64,000 nt of DNA from Hyalella azteca (GCF_000764305.2 NW_025941725.1:62001-126000); one strand, 5' to 3'. Counted from the stretch's first letter, positions 34,691 through 46,446 are shown. The notes: generated by a model not told the origin, from the sequence alone. A program made the numbers and translations.

Positions 34691-35194
34691 AGATAAGAGA
34701 TTGTTAAGATAGCACAACAGTTTCAATTAACAAACACTTACTTGTTCAGACAAGTGGTTCTGTTACCATTTGCGTAAAACGTAGGAATTCCAATGGTCAA
34801 TGATTTTTTTTATTTCTTACTAGTATTGAAAAATTTGCGTGTGATAGGATAAAATTCATTCTATACATGTGACATATCATGCATGTAGCACAAATCGAGT
34901 ATCAAATCAAATTATCCTTCACTAAATATTGTCTTGGCAAGTGTAAGGTGTTTGTTATTGGCTGGTGACTTTTGTTCTGCAAACAGCCTTGAATTTTCCA
35001 TGATTTTTCTTCAATATTCATTCATGGCCAGACAGTAGTACCATAATAGCATCAGGTCAAAACAAGATATCAAGACACACAGTTTGATTCCCTGAATCAC
35101 AATCGATTACTCATCATCGTTTTCCTCACCTTCAGATCGCAGCAACCGCGGCCTTGGATTTCCGATTGGACTGTTTTATGATCCTTCTAGTAGT
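34691..35194. other. No feature seen
   Basis: AT-rich with no array or open frame. Confidence 0.45.
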
Positions 35195-35346
35195 TTTTTA
35201 GCGCATTTTCTCATTTATGGAAAAAATGCCCTATTGTGCTCGTCATGTCCGTAAGTCCGTCCGTCTGTCCGTGACCTCAAGTTTTCATCGATGAGCAAAT
35301 GCGCTCTCTGTCACTCACTGCAGTGAGTACTGAGTTATATTTTTTT
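35195..35346 (+). mobile_element. HINE-like element, copy F
   Basis: TTTTTAGCGCATTTTCTC, short microsatellite (GTCCGTAAGTCCGTCCGTCT), GAGCAAATGCGCTC (one mismatch in the second arm), CTCACTGCAGTGAGTACTGAG and TTATATTTTTTT. No target-site duplication. Confidence 0.85.
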
Positions 35347-35617
35347 ATTTATTCCTCTCTTGTTGCTCGTTCAATCCTGGTCGCATTTTTCTCATACGTT
35401 AACGCTTCTTTTAGGCTTGTTAGTGTTGCATTTTCCCATCAATTACTGTATCGCTGCTCATTGTTGCCCCTATATCATCTGTTACCAGCGCATTGAAGGT
35501 TTTGTTTTTACACATTACATCATTAGCGGCTCATTCCCGTTGTTTTTCTTCCGTCTCTATTATAACTTTTATTACCACGACGTCTTTGTTAACATCGTAT
35601 TTCCGTTGCGTTTTCTA
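35347..35617. other. T-rich DNA before an array
   Basis: Contains scattered degenerate words (GTTGCGTTTTCTAATTTGTT, TTACGTCATTTACCAGC) resembling the array that follows, so this may be its decayed left part. Confidence 0.4.
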
Positions 35618-35850
35618 ATTTGTTACGTCATTTACCAGCTTATCCAGTTGTATTTTCAGACCTGATACGCATTTTGCTAGTTTGTTCCGATTACGATTTA
35701 CGATCTGTTACGTCATTTACCAGCTTTTTTGTCGTTATGTTTTCAGACCTGATACGTATTTTGCTAGTTTGTTCCCATTACGATTTACGATCTATTACGT
35801 CGTTTATCAGCTTTTTTGCCGTTATGTTTTCAGATCTGTAACGTTCTCAT
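35618..35850. repeat. 88-bp tandem repeat, 2.5 units
   Basis: TTTTCAGACCTGATACG starts at about 35652, 35740 and (diverged) 35827. Units share CATTTTGCTAGTTTGTTCC, ATTACGATTTACGATCT and ACGTC(A/G)TTTA(C/T)CAGC. Artefactual frames of 60-73 codons run through it. Confidence 0.88.
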
Positions 35851-35924
35851 TGCCTGTCACCACCGCGTAACGTCTACGTTGCCAGCTTATTCCCGCCGCG
35901 TTTCTATCCTGCGATGATGTATTT

Positions 35925-36020
35925 TATTTTACATTTTTATATTTTTATTTTTTTATTTTTACATTTTTATATTTTATATTTTTATATCTTTATTTTTATA
36001 TTTACATTTTTGTAGGCATA
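35925..36020. repeat. TTTTTATA low-complexity run
   Basis: About 95 bases made of ATTTTTATATTTT-type words. Confidence 0.85.
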
Positions 36021-36448
36021 CCTCGAGCCTGCTGGTCTCCTGCGCCAAGGTGGTCGCCATGAAAAACGCAATATGAATTGCAACGCAGATATTGTTTTTC
36101 CCCCGCCTACAAGAAGAGTTTATGAAAAGGAATTCATAAAGTCTAACCGTCTATCCTCCGTTTCCTATAAATTTAGCTCTCGTATCACAATTTATAAGAA
36201 TCTGTTTCGTCCTAAAGATTCTTTTAGTAGCTTACGAATAAATATAATTTCATGCATTTCATTATAATGGCAGCGTTTGCTACTGCGTGTAATTATTGAA
36301 ATTAGTTACTCAATGACTTTAATGTAAATGTACTTGTTTAATTTCGACAAATACCGAATGTCGAAGTAACGATTTCCCGGGACAACTAAATTCTTCGCAT
36401 GTTACACAAGGTTAAGTCTTTTAATTCTGGACTTCATTCGTTTGGAAA

Positions 36449-36835
36449 TATATCGGTGATTTTTCGCTGCCAAGCCCAATTACTGTGATACAACGTGGAC
36501 CAAACATATGAAAAGATATCAGGGATTTTCTACTGTCAAGCCCAATTACTAAGATGCAACATAGAGCTAAAAAATATGCAAAGATATCGGTGATTTTCTG
36601 TTCCCAAGCCCAATTACTCTGATACAACGTAGAGCTAACAGATATGAAAAGATATCGGTGATTTTCTGCTGTCAAGCCCAATTACTATGATGCAACGTAG
36701 AGCTAACAGATATGAAAAGATATCGGTGATTTTCTGCTGTCAAGCCCAATTACTATGATGCAACGTAGAGCTAACAGATATGAAAAGATATCGGTGATTT
36801 TCTGCTGCTAAGCCCAATTACTCTGGTACAACGTG
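36449..36835. repeat. 68-bp minisatellite, 6 units
   Basis: Units begin at about 36452, 36520, 36588, 36655, 36723 and 36791 with GATATCGGTGATTTTCTGCT, then AAGCCCAATTACT and GCAACGTAGAGCTAACAGAT. The first two are the most diverged. The minus frame is open over most of the array. Confidence 0.93.
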
Positions 36836-38029
36836 AAGGTAACCAGCCAAGCTGCAAGTCATAAATCTCGTTGAAGTTTCGAGTCCCCTGGTATTTATCA
36901 CCCGGTGGACATTGAATGCCGTAAGCTTCAAATCCGACATATTTATCATTAACCTTTACCATATCCTATTGGTAATGTAAGCGAAAATTCCTTTCGCAAT
37001 AACTTTAGAAATGAAGCCTTGTAAGTAATCTGCTTTGTAAAAAAATACAGACGAAACAAGAGCCAACGCAAGCAACTTGGCTGACGCTAGCCTAGCCGCT
37101 TCGTGGTGTTCGCCGACAGCATCGACTTCTGAACTAAAATAGCTAAGCTAAATTTGTCAGCACGATTCTCGGTCATCAAGAATATAGAACCTAGCGAGCG
37201 ACGCCTGCGCTGTCCTCTAACATCTGCATTTTACTTGCTAACAGAGGCCAGTGTCAGGAATAATGTACGTGAGAACGACGTAGCTTATAAGCGCTACTTA
37301 TGTACTGTAGCACAGCTTCTGAGTGAAGATCGAAGTGGTTTTCTGCTGAGTATTAAAATTAAAACTTATATTGAATTAATGTAGAATTTAATAAATTTAT
37401 AATTATATTAATATGCAATTAATATTTATAACGATTAAAACTCCAACTCATACTAAAGACTATGTAAGGAACTAGATATTTACCGAAATATGGCGTTACC
37501 GATGAGTAGAATTCGCTTTCTAACTAATAACGAAATAGAATTTCATAATTAATAAGCAAAAAAATAAGACATAGATGCACAAGTAGCGAATAAATTAAAC
37601 ACTCTTAATCACATTTATTTCTTAGTTAATTACATATGAAATGATTATTATGGTATACAAATTTCGAATTTACGCAAGATTTCATCCTTATATGATATTC
37701 AATGTTTATCCCATTCATGAATAAAACAATATTCAGTTAAAGTAATTGAACAAATGCTTTTAATGAAGCCATGCGAATGCTTCCTCATTTTCTACGCCTG
37801 ATTGGAAATAAATTTTCCCCATATTTTCAATTTATTCAAGATCTAAACTTTAGAAAAGCGCTTTAAAGACAATTTTTTACGACTGAAATCTTCTTGCGAA
37901 TTTTCGACGTCGCCGCCGTTGCGTCGTGGCGCAAATATTGTACAGAACATCGCAGACATGACGTCATACGCCGCCTCCCTTGGCAGCCTCCCATAACGAC
38001 TGGGCCATATCACATGATCGGAATTAGCC
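36836..38029. other. No gene supported; GC pocket with a CRE-like site
   Basis: AT-rich apart from two pockets. At 37070-37260 a 76-codon frame is unassigned. At 37890-38000 a CpG-bearing pocket holds TGACGTCA (37959-37966), the consensus CRE/ATF palindrome, just before the large array. One 8-bp match can occur by chance. Confidence 0.3.
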
Positions 38030-39545
38030 GAATTTTCTAATTTTGTGCCTAGAATACGCGAATTTCAGCTTTAGGAAATGCTCGAATTTTGTGCGAAGAC
38101 TACGCGAATTTTGGTTGTATCAAATGCTCGAATTTTGTGAGTAGACTTCGCGAATTTCGGCTGTAAGAAACGCTCGAATTTTGTGCGTGGACTACGCGAA
38201 TTTTGGCTGTGAGAAATGCTAGAATTTGTGAGTAGACTACGCGAATTTCAGCTGTGAGAAATGCTAGAATTTTGTGAGTAGATTACGTGAATTTCAGCTG
38301 TAAGATTTGCTCGAATTTGTGTGTAGACTACGTGAATTTCAGCCAAGAAAAATGCTAGAATTTTGTGCGTAGACGACGTGAATTTCAGCTGTAAGAAATG
38401 CTCAAATTTTGTGCGTAGACTTCGCGAATTCTGGCTGTAAGAAAGGCTCGAATTTTGTGCGTAGACTACGTGAATTTCGGCTGTGAGAAATGCTCGAGTT
38501 TTGTTCGTAGACTACGTGAATCTCAATCTCGGCTATAAGAAATGCTCGAATTTAGTGCGTAGACAACGTGAATTTCGGCTGTAAGAAGTGCTCGAAATTT
38601 GTTCGTAGACTACGTGAATTTCAACTGTGAGAAATGATCGAGTTTTGTTCGTAGACTACGTGAATTTCAGCTGTAAGAAATGCTCGAATTTTGTTCGTAG
38701 ACTACGTGAATTTTAGCTTTAAGAAATGCTCGAATTTTATACGTAGACTACATGAATTTCGGCTTTGAGAAATGCTCTAATTTTGTTTGTAGACTACGTG
38801 AATTTCGGCTGTAAGAAATACTCGAATTTTGTTCGTAGACTACGTGAATTTCGGCTGTAAGAAATACTCGAATTTTGTTCGTAGACTACGTGAATCTCGG
38901 CTGTAAGAAATACTCGAATTTTGTTCGTAGACTACATGAATTTCGTCTTTGAGAAATGCTCTAATTTTGTTCGTAGACTACATGAATTTCGGCTTTGAGA
39001 AATGCTCGAATTTTGTTCGTAGACTACGTGAATTTCGGCTTTTAGAAATGCTCTAATTTTGTTCGTAGACTACATGAATTTCGGCTTTGAGAAATGCTCG
39101 AATTTTGTTCGTAGACTACATGAATTTCGGTTTTGAAAAATGCTCGAATTTTGTGCGTAGACTACGTGAATTTTGGCTTTGAGAAATGCTCTAATTTTGT
39201 TCGTAGACTACATGAATTTCGGCTTTGAGAAATGCTCTAATTTTGTTCGTAGACTACTAGAATTTCGGGTTTGAGAAATGCTCGAATTTTGTTCGTAGAC
39301 TACATGAATTTCGGCTTTGAGAAATGCTCGAATTTTGTTCGTAGACTGCATGAATTTCGTCTTTGAGAAATGCTCTAATTTTGTTCGTAGACTACATGAA
39401 TTTCGGCTTTGAAAAATGCTCTAATTTTGTTCGTAGACTACATGAATTTCGGCTTTGGGAAATGCTCGAATTTTGTTCGTAGACTACATGAATTTCGGTT
39501 TTGAAAAATGCTCAAATTTCGTGCATAGACTCGCTGAATTTTTGC
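38030..39545. repeat. Large 46-47-bp minisatellite, about 32 units
   Basis: The basic unit is GTAGACTACGTGAATTTCGG, CTGTAAGAAATGCTCGAATTTTGT. Units change along the array: the 5' part has GCGAATTT and GTGCG, the middle ACGTGAATTTC with GTTCG, and the 3' part ACATGAATTTCGGCTTTGAG with alternating CTCGAA and CTCTAA. This is the largest array in the window. Confidence 0.97.
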
Positions 39546-39950
39546 TGAAATTCTAAATTTTGTGTACAGGGTCGGAGAATTTTTGCTATATGAAATGCTA
39601 TAATTTTTCACGTCAAGAATGCTGTCTAGGATTTTTCTGATCTTATTTTTTCTAAAATATTAGAAAATTATTGGTAAGTTTGCTCTTTTTTAATTTTTTG
39701 CAATTGGTCTTAGTTGCTCTTGCTATCACGTCTCAGGCATCGCAGAACTTCACATGCTCTCATTTCTTCGGCCTCTCGCACCATCGTCTCACTAGGCTTA
39801 TTGTCACTCATATTTATAGCCATAAATTCCACCATATTTTCAGCCTCACATTTTGTCATATTCCCATTTACACATGCCCTTATTTCTTCAGTCCCGCAGA
39901 TTGACCAAGCCTTTAATCCTATCTTCATACCTCCTTCCTCACAAAGTCAA
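39546..39950. other. Edge of array and T-rich DNA
   Basis: Degenerate traces of the array unit reach about 39620. The rest has overlapping frames on both strands without a recognisable domain. Confidence 0.4.
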
Positions 39951-40081
39951 CTCACACACCCAAGCCTCGCACTCCCAAGACTCACACGCCTTATTTGCGC
40001 CTTGCTTGCCTGAGTCTCACACACCCAAGCCTCACACGCTTGTGCCTCACACGCTCGTGCCTCACATTTTTGAGCCCTCAC
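39951..40081. repeat. CTCACAC-rich degenerate repeat
   Basis: Words such as CTCACACACCCAAGCCTC, CACACGCTTGTGCCT and CACACGCTCGTGCCTC recur every 10-20 bases. The strand bias keeps a plus frame open (part of 39853-40248), so that frame is not convincing. Confidence 0.65.
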
Positions 40082-41465
40082 GCCTCTCCATCCCTCGTAA
40101 AGTTCCACCGCAAGGAGATCAGATATTGCAGCTTCGTCTAGCCGAGCCCCGCCTTTGTTTACGTTTCATTCCGGCGCTATACCCTCGCGAGCGTCTACTC
40201 TGCCTCAGGGTCAATCTCGTGGCTTTCAAAGACTTGAGCTCAATTTAATATTCCATGCAGCTTTATGGTGGGCAACTGCGTAAAATAATATACATAAAAA
40301 CATAACATTTATTATAACAGGAACTATCAAAGGATTCTACGTCGCTTACAAAAAAATTAGGAAACCTTTAATGTGTTTAACATTCTGTGGGCGCTTATAT
40401 GGAGTTGCGTGAATTACTAAACAGACTAAACATGTTGAATATATTTAATATTTCAGGTGCTTTTCAGTGAAAACTTTAAAATGTGTTAATACTTGAACGT
40501 TATTAGAAGCCACAAGCCTCGGTAAAAATTTGCTATGACTTCAAGAAGCTAATAGAAATATTTGTAAACCTTATGGCTTCTAGAATACGGCTAAATTACA
40601 AGACTTTGATCCCCACAAGGGATTAGTTGTGGCGTGAGGTTTTGTGAGAAGTGCTGAAATAGCCAACCGTGTTGGAACTTGAATATGTATAGAAAAATGT
40701 CTTGTGTTGAATGTACCTATAGAAGAATGTTCAGAAAAATGTTCAAACTTTGATTTGAAAAGAATTATTTCTACCATCGGTGCAAAATAGTAAATAACGA
40801 GATCGAATTAACTAAAGGGGCAAATGAAATGTTGTAATTTAAGGTTGTTCCTAAAAATGAAATTTACGATTAAGACATACTAATGATGATGTCTTAATTA
40901 AGATTAAGACATCATTTTGCAATTAATATATTTTTCAATTACATTATACATGTATTTTTAGCTTGACTCGTAAAGAGAATTAATTGTGAATTTGCCGATA
41001 TCATGCTTTTCATTGGCTTCAGAATGTGAACTGAATGTACTTCTTTAGAATATACTTTCTTACTTGCTGAGATTTTCATTGTGTGCAAAAATATTAATGA
41101 TTTTTTTACGAACAGTTTTCTGTATTTTAAGCATTATGTCACTATATATGTATGAAACATATACAAGCTTCTCTTACGTCAAAATAGTGCAATACCCTAT
41201 GTTTTCAAATTTTTTTAGCGCCGAATCAACAATTTAAACATTCTATTTCAAACAGTAATAAATGAGACGCTTCTCTATGACTTGAATAACACTTTATTCA
41301 ATTTCATTTAAATTCATCATAGCTCATAAACAGCACTTTGAACAACTTAATTTCAAACAGTAACAAATGAGACGGCTATTTTGGAGCGTTTTAATAACAC
41401 CCAATTTCACTGTAATGCTCTAATAACATTTTAATACCATAAAGCTCCACGTACACCTCTTTTTT
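40082..41465. other. No gene supported; one small hairpin
   Basis: A GC-richer bit at 40090-40235 is followed by AT-rich DNA. ATGATGTCTTAAT (40886-40898) and ATTAAGACATCAT (40903-40915) form a perfect 13-bp hairpin with a 4-base loop. Confidence 0.5.
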
Positions 41466-41720
41466 CAAACTTCACACCGGTTATTTCAAACTCTACACCG
41501 GTTATTTCAAACTCAACACCGGTTATTCGAACTCAACACCGGTTATTTCAAACTCTACACCGGTTATTTCAAACTCAACACCGGTTATTTTGAACTCAAC
41601 ACCGGTTATTTCAAACTCAACACCTGTTATTTCAAACTCCACACAGGTTATTTCAAACTCAACACCTGCTATTTCAAACTCAACACCGGTTATTTCAAAC
41701 TCAACACCGGTTATTTCAAA
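41466..41720. repeat. 21-bp minisatellite, 12 units
   Basis: AAACTCAACACCGGTTATTTC repeated about twelve times. Two units have lost or gained a base (GTTATTCG, GTTATTTTG) and one has CACAGG. Open frames on both strands (VEFEITG-type, and NSTPVIS-type repeats) are artefacts. Confidence 0.95.
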
Positions 41721-43350
41721 CGGTGAGAAAGTAGAGAGCAAAGTTGCTATTGGCCGCGCTCTGCCACCTGACACGTGTACGGTGATCGTGCTGCTGCCCA
41801 AATTGTGTCGCTGTTTTCAAGTCACTTGACGCGATGTTCTCGAAAATCCGACCTGCCTTCGTTGTTGAGCGTTCGTCGGTCCCGACTTAATGAACGGGTA
41901 AACAGAAAAACAATCTTCCTGTTTACTGAAATTGATGCCTGTACTTGGGGGACGTGGAAAACGTAATAAAATTGTCGACTGAAAAATCGTTCCAGCTCGC
42001 TGAATTGAGCTCGGCAGCTCAATCATTTTTAACATAAACAATGTTAATAAATGTGATCGACGGAGTTATTTTTGAATTCTTTGCAAAAATATTTATATTT
42101 TTGTTCATAGTTGATTTCATATTGAATGCTATTTATTCTAAAACCAAATTTTGTTTCTCCAATTCACGAATATTATATTTTCATGCATATTACAGTTTAT
42201 TGCTGAATACCAACAAAATTGATCTTCATGTATCATTATTATTTTATTTACATTACGTGAGATTTCATTGATTTTTTAGTATATATTAATGTAATATAAA
42301 TGTATTTATTTGTGTCTACGCATATTCAAACAATATTCCTTCTTTGAACTATCGCTCGATTAAAATTAGACATTTATTACGCACTCTAGCTCCTTTAGCG
42401 CGTAACTTCCTATCGATGTTGTTTACATTGAGCACAAACATCCCTCGCTTGATGTTATAATAAAAATATTATTTCCTTATTTAGTGAGCTGTGCTCCGGG
42501 AATTTTTTGTGTGCGCTATAAAACTTGGGCTGGCGCGGCTGCTTGTTTACAGGGCCACTGATGGACGCTGGGGATTGTTTACAGCGTCTGACGGACTGAT
42601 CACGAGCCCGTATAGCTTGTGTGATCGCGTGTGTTTACATAGGCGATAATTACTTCTTTAAGGTTCCATTTTATTATTCTAATCAAATCGTAAGTAAGGC
42701 AGGATTTATTAGTTTATTTTACATTTTTTTAATTTTAAATAATTTGAATATATTTTTCGATTCAGAATGTTAAAATATTGGACAACTTGAAGCATATGAA
42801 ATTTTTTCTTAGTAATCCTATAGTAGAGTGAAGTAAATTAACATGTACTAAATTGGAAGCTTTTAATATTTCATGTTCATTTCTACTATGACATTATTTA
42901 ATCATTTAATATCTTTAAAACCACCGGCGACAAATACCAATAATTTTAAATTAATCTATTTCTAAGCTTAAGGTTCGTTCGAGAAAATTGTATCCCACTG
43001 AATAAAGTATATAATCTTTATGCGGTTGGCAACATATCACTCAAACCCATACTGCGGTGCGAAGTTTTTATGCCAAAAAAAAGTTCAAATTTAATGTACA
43101 CATCAAAACGTGTGGTGTCTAACACATAATAATTGACACTATCACAAATAACGCTGGTCGTGGTATATTGTCTCAGCTCCGCTCGAGAAGCTCAGTGAAA
43201 AAGCAACCATTTCTCTCTTGACTGAAAAGTTAATAATCAAATTATATTTATAATTAAAAAATATATCGGGTCTAGATATCGTCCCGAAAAGTAATTAAAT
43301 TGTTTATTTTTCAAGCCGATCGAATCAAGATGATAAATTATCAAATTGTA
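41721..43350. other. No gene supported
   Basis: Two opposed frames of 63-79 codons near 41775-42040 share bases and have no domain. The rest is AT-rich. Confidence 0.35.
42517..42523 (+). promoter_or_regulatory. TATA-box-like word upstream of a GC-richer stretch
   Basis: TATAAAA is followed about 15-140 bases later by a G+C-richer stretch (TGGGCTGGCGCGGC and beyond) containing three TGTTTACA-like words (CTTGTTTACAGGG, GATTGTTTACAGCG, GTGTGTTTACATAG). The spacing to a start site near 42547 would suit a core promoter. There is no gene downstream to support it, and TATAAAA is common by chance in AT-rich DNA. Confidence 0.15.
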
Positions 43351-43352
43351 TA

Positions 43353-43854
43353 CCGTAAACTGAGGTAACTTTGACCACTTTTTTTCAAAATGATGCCATT
43401 TTTTTACTAGATAAGTTAAACTTGAATTGAAACATGCAAAATACAGGCCTATACTCTAGCTTTACTCACCATAAATTGCTGGCTCCTGCCTATCATAGTT
43501 TTGATGTAATTTAAAAAATAAGTGATGGTCTTTGTTACCCCAGCTCATGGGGTTTCTTTGACCGGGTGGTAAAATCAATTTTATTTTTGGTAAAATAACT
43601 CCAAATAACTCCATGTATTGTAGTAGAACTTTTCTAGTTACATATGCAAAAGAACACATTTTTAATTTTTTAACCTATTAGATATGCAAACTTTTTAAAT
43701 CTTTCTATTGTGTTACGTAGCCTCAGTATTAGGCCTTTGATGGCCATTGACAAAATTTTTCTATGTCGAATCGTTTTTGAGTTTTGGGGGTTTTTGTTAA
43801 AAAAATGAAAAGTGGTCAAAGTTACCCCGCCGTTCAAAGTAACCTATTTTACGG
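43353..43854. mobile_element. Inverted-repeat DNA element with TA flanks
   Basis: The left end CCGTAAACTGAGGTAACTTT and GACCACTTTT match the reverse complement of the right end (CCGTAAAATAGGTTACTTTG, then GGGGTAACTTTGACCACTTT). TA lies directly outside both ends (43351-43352 and 43855-43856), as for Tc1/mariner-type and other TA-targeting elements. The left arm lacks about 15 bases present in the right. Inside, GGTAACTTTGACC-like words recur in both orientations. No intact transposase is visible, so it is non-autonomous. Confidence 0.75.
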
Positions 43855-43856
43855 TA

Positions 43857-45650
43857 TCCAATATGTTCTAAATAATAATAACTAATCAACCTAGTGCAAT
43901 TGACTTATTGCCAATATTTGCAGTGCAATTATAAACGCATTAATTCTTTCCACATTCGCTAATTGAAAAATTTTTTGTAGTTATGAGTAGGAAAATGTGG
44001 GAGTGCTGTAATCGATATATTGTATATAAATACAATATATGTATATAAACAATATATCACAGTTGTATACAGCTGTGGATAATAATGTAATTACGGGGTA
44101 GCATTGTGTGGGTCGAAATTAAATGATAGTTGAGAAGTTTTGCAATAGACCGAATTTAATCTTTTACTTCTGGAATTTCATTTTTGCATTCATTATTTTC
44201 TTAACGCTGCCTGGCATGTATACCGAAATAGTTTTGATTGTAACAAGAGCCACGTTATCCATTGTAGACTTTATGAAAATTAACTCATTTCATTCATTGC
44301 TCATTCCAATTAATTTTCTTTGTTACAAATCAATTTTTTGCTCTAAAATTGTGCCGTGTGCCTTGTGCTTGTGCAATTGTGCCTTGACACTACTATTCGC
44401 ATATGTTCCAATTTTTTAACTTGAATATTTTGAATTTTATGAAGTAATAAAAAGCTGCTCAACCTAATGTGATGAAGCCTTTAAAAACTGTTGAGGCTGA
44501 TTTTACTTTACTAATACTATTATTTATTAGTAATTGCCAGTTATTCATACAAATATCATATGCATTTACCATATTATAATATTACGTACATGTTATATTA
44601 CAGAAATACTAATTACATATCTTAGTTTTAATACTAGTTATTATATTATTTCGTATTTTTCTTTGTTGTAATTATCTAGCGTTTCTTGTTATGTCTAATA
44701 CTAAGAATTATCAGGAACAAAGACTCTATATCTGCCTCCATCCATCCCTAAAACTCTGCAATCAAAGCTTATTGCTACCTGCACCTAACAGGACTGGCAG
44801 TTAATCCCATCCTCGCCTCTGATCCATCATACGAATTTCAGCGAGAAGATTAGAGCGACCTGATGTCGGATCGCCAGATTTCCTCATCACAGAAAATCAC
44901 AATCGTGCTTTTGTCGATGGGTTTCTTTCTCCTGATTAAACACGTGATTGAATTGTCTTTCGCCGTCGGTTATATCGTGCTTTTGCAGATGATTTTGTTC
45001 GTTGCTCAGCCTCTTTATGTTCGTGAAACTTGGTGTTCGTTTCTATCGTCGATTGAAGTTTTTATCCACAACTATCCTTGTAGTCTCAAGAATTTTTTGT
45101 TGATTTTACGTTTGGTTTTCGAGGCTGTAAGAAACCCTCCACGTACGTCTCTACGTTTCTCACGAAAATAATTATTTACTAACAAGCGCGTCAAGCTTGT
45201 AAGTATTAGCAACCATAAACATGGAAGCGTGTCGTAACAAGTTCAAGAGAGAATTTATATTTTTTTTCTTTAGTGTACGAACAAATTTTTTAAATTGACT
45301 TGCAAATTTTTTTTCTTTCAATCAAATTTCAAAGCACAATTTGGGACGAATAATGATTGGAAAAATTATCCATCCGGTAAATGCCACAGATTTTTTTCAA
45401 ATACTAGGTATCTCTTCTTGAGAAAAGGGGCGTTAAAATTCAACCCGTGCTCAGTCTAGCACTTATCAATATCAACTATCTATTATCTAATCACTCAAAA
45501 CAATTAACATGCGTTCTGAATGATCTATATTCTTCAAGACTCCCTTTAATACAATCACACTCAATATGTTACAAAAATTCATTAATAAAATATCTTGATT
45601 AATTCTGCCTCTGTACAACACTCTCTTCGCTAAACAAGTGATAGAAAGAA
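43857..45650. other. AT-rich DNA with a cluster of small palindromes
   Basis: At 44015-44040 ATATATTGTAT and ATACAATATAT form an 11-bp hairpin, followed by CACAGTTGTATACAGCTGTG, a near-perfect palindrome. Frames at 44123-44419 and 44863-45171 encode mostly hydrophobic residues because the strand is T-rich; neither has a recognisable family. Confidence 0.4.
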
Positions 45651-45772
45651 TAATATAACTCAGTACTCACTGCAGTGAGTGACGAAAACGCATTTTCTCG
45701 TCGACGAAAACGTGAAGTCATGGACATGACGAGCACAATAGCGCCTTTTTCATAAATGAGAAAATGCGCTAA
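45651..45772 (-). mobile_element. HINE-like element, copy G, lacking its microsatellite
   Basis: On the minus strand: AGCGCATTTTCTCATTTATG, GCGCTATTGTGCTCGTCATG, then only a single TCC in place of the GTCY run, ATGACTTCACG, TTTTCGTCGACGAGAAAA, CACTCACTGCAGTGAGTACT and GAGTTATAT. It is the shortest full-length copy, and opposite in orientation to the two copies just downstream. Confidence 0.8.
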
Positions 45773-45964
45773 TAATTTGCAAATCTAAAAAATAATCTAT
45801 TGATGTCTTCAGAAGTTTTGCGAATTATCTTTTATGAACCAGAATTAACAGACGCGTAAAGGATACTACACATTAACAAATATGGGATCTTCTCTCAGAA
45901 AATGAATGGGAAGTATTGTACTACAAATAGTGATGCACTTTCTGTCAGTAACACTGATTCCCCA

Positions 45965-46096
45965 TTTTTAGCGCACTTTCTCGTTTATGGAAAAAATGCA
46001 CTATTGTGCTCGCCATGTCCGTCTGTCTGTCTGTCCGTCTGTCCGTCCGTGACCTCAAGTTTTCGTCGACGAGAAAATGCGCTCTCTGTCACTCAC
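45965..46096 (+). mobile_element. HINE-like element, copy H, 3' truncated
   Basis: TTTTTAGCGCACTTTCTCGT start, GTCTGTCTGTCTGTCCGTCT microsatellite, CGTCGACGAGAAAATGCGCT, then CTCTGTCACTCA. The CTGCAGTGAG end is missing and the sequence passes straight into ATAAATGAGAAAATGCGCTA, the end of a minus-strand copy like G. Confidence 0.82.
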
Positions 46097-46309
46097 ATAA
46101 ATGAGAAAATGCGCTAATAATTTACAAACCTAACAAATAATCTATTGATGTCTACAGAAATTTTGCGAATTATCTTTCATGAACCAGAATTAACAGACGC
46201 GTAAAGGATACTGCACATTAACAAATATAGAATTTTCTCTCAGAAAATGAATGGGAAGTATTGTACTACAAATTGTGATGCACCTTCTGCCAGTAGCACT
46301 GATACCCCA

Positions 46310-46446
46310 TTTTTAGCGCATTTTCTCATTTATGGAAAAAATGCACTATTGTGCTCGCCGTGTCCGTCTGTCCGTCCGTCCGTCCGTCCGTCCGTCCTTC
46401 ACCTCAAGTTTTCATGGACGAGAAAATGCGCTCTCTGTCACTCATT
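46310..46446 (+). mobile_element. HINE-like element, copy I, 3' truncated
   Basis: As copy H, with a longer GTCC run (about seven units) and ATGGAC in place of GTCGAC. It ends at GTCACTCATTGCC, where it joins a fragment of the duplicated spacer. Confidence 0.82.

Noticed and set aside
39671..40248. Overlapping frames of 77-131 codons near the CTCACAC repeat
   Set aside because: Frames on both strands overlap, and the longest is kept open by low-complexity CA-rich sequence.
41523..41829. Opposed frames with VEFEITG and NSTPVIS repeats
   Set aside because: Both are readings of the same 21-bp array; periodicity equals seven codons exactly.
42517..42660. A full core promoter with a gene start
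   Set aside because: Only a TATAAAA word and a G+C shift are present. No downstream gene or start-site motif supports more than a low-confidence note.
44123..45171. Hydrophobic frames that resemble membrane proteins
   Set aside because: The strand is T-rich, so TTN codons give F, L and I by default. There is no conserved motif, signal or start context.
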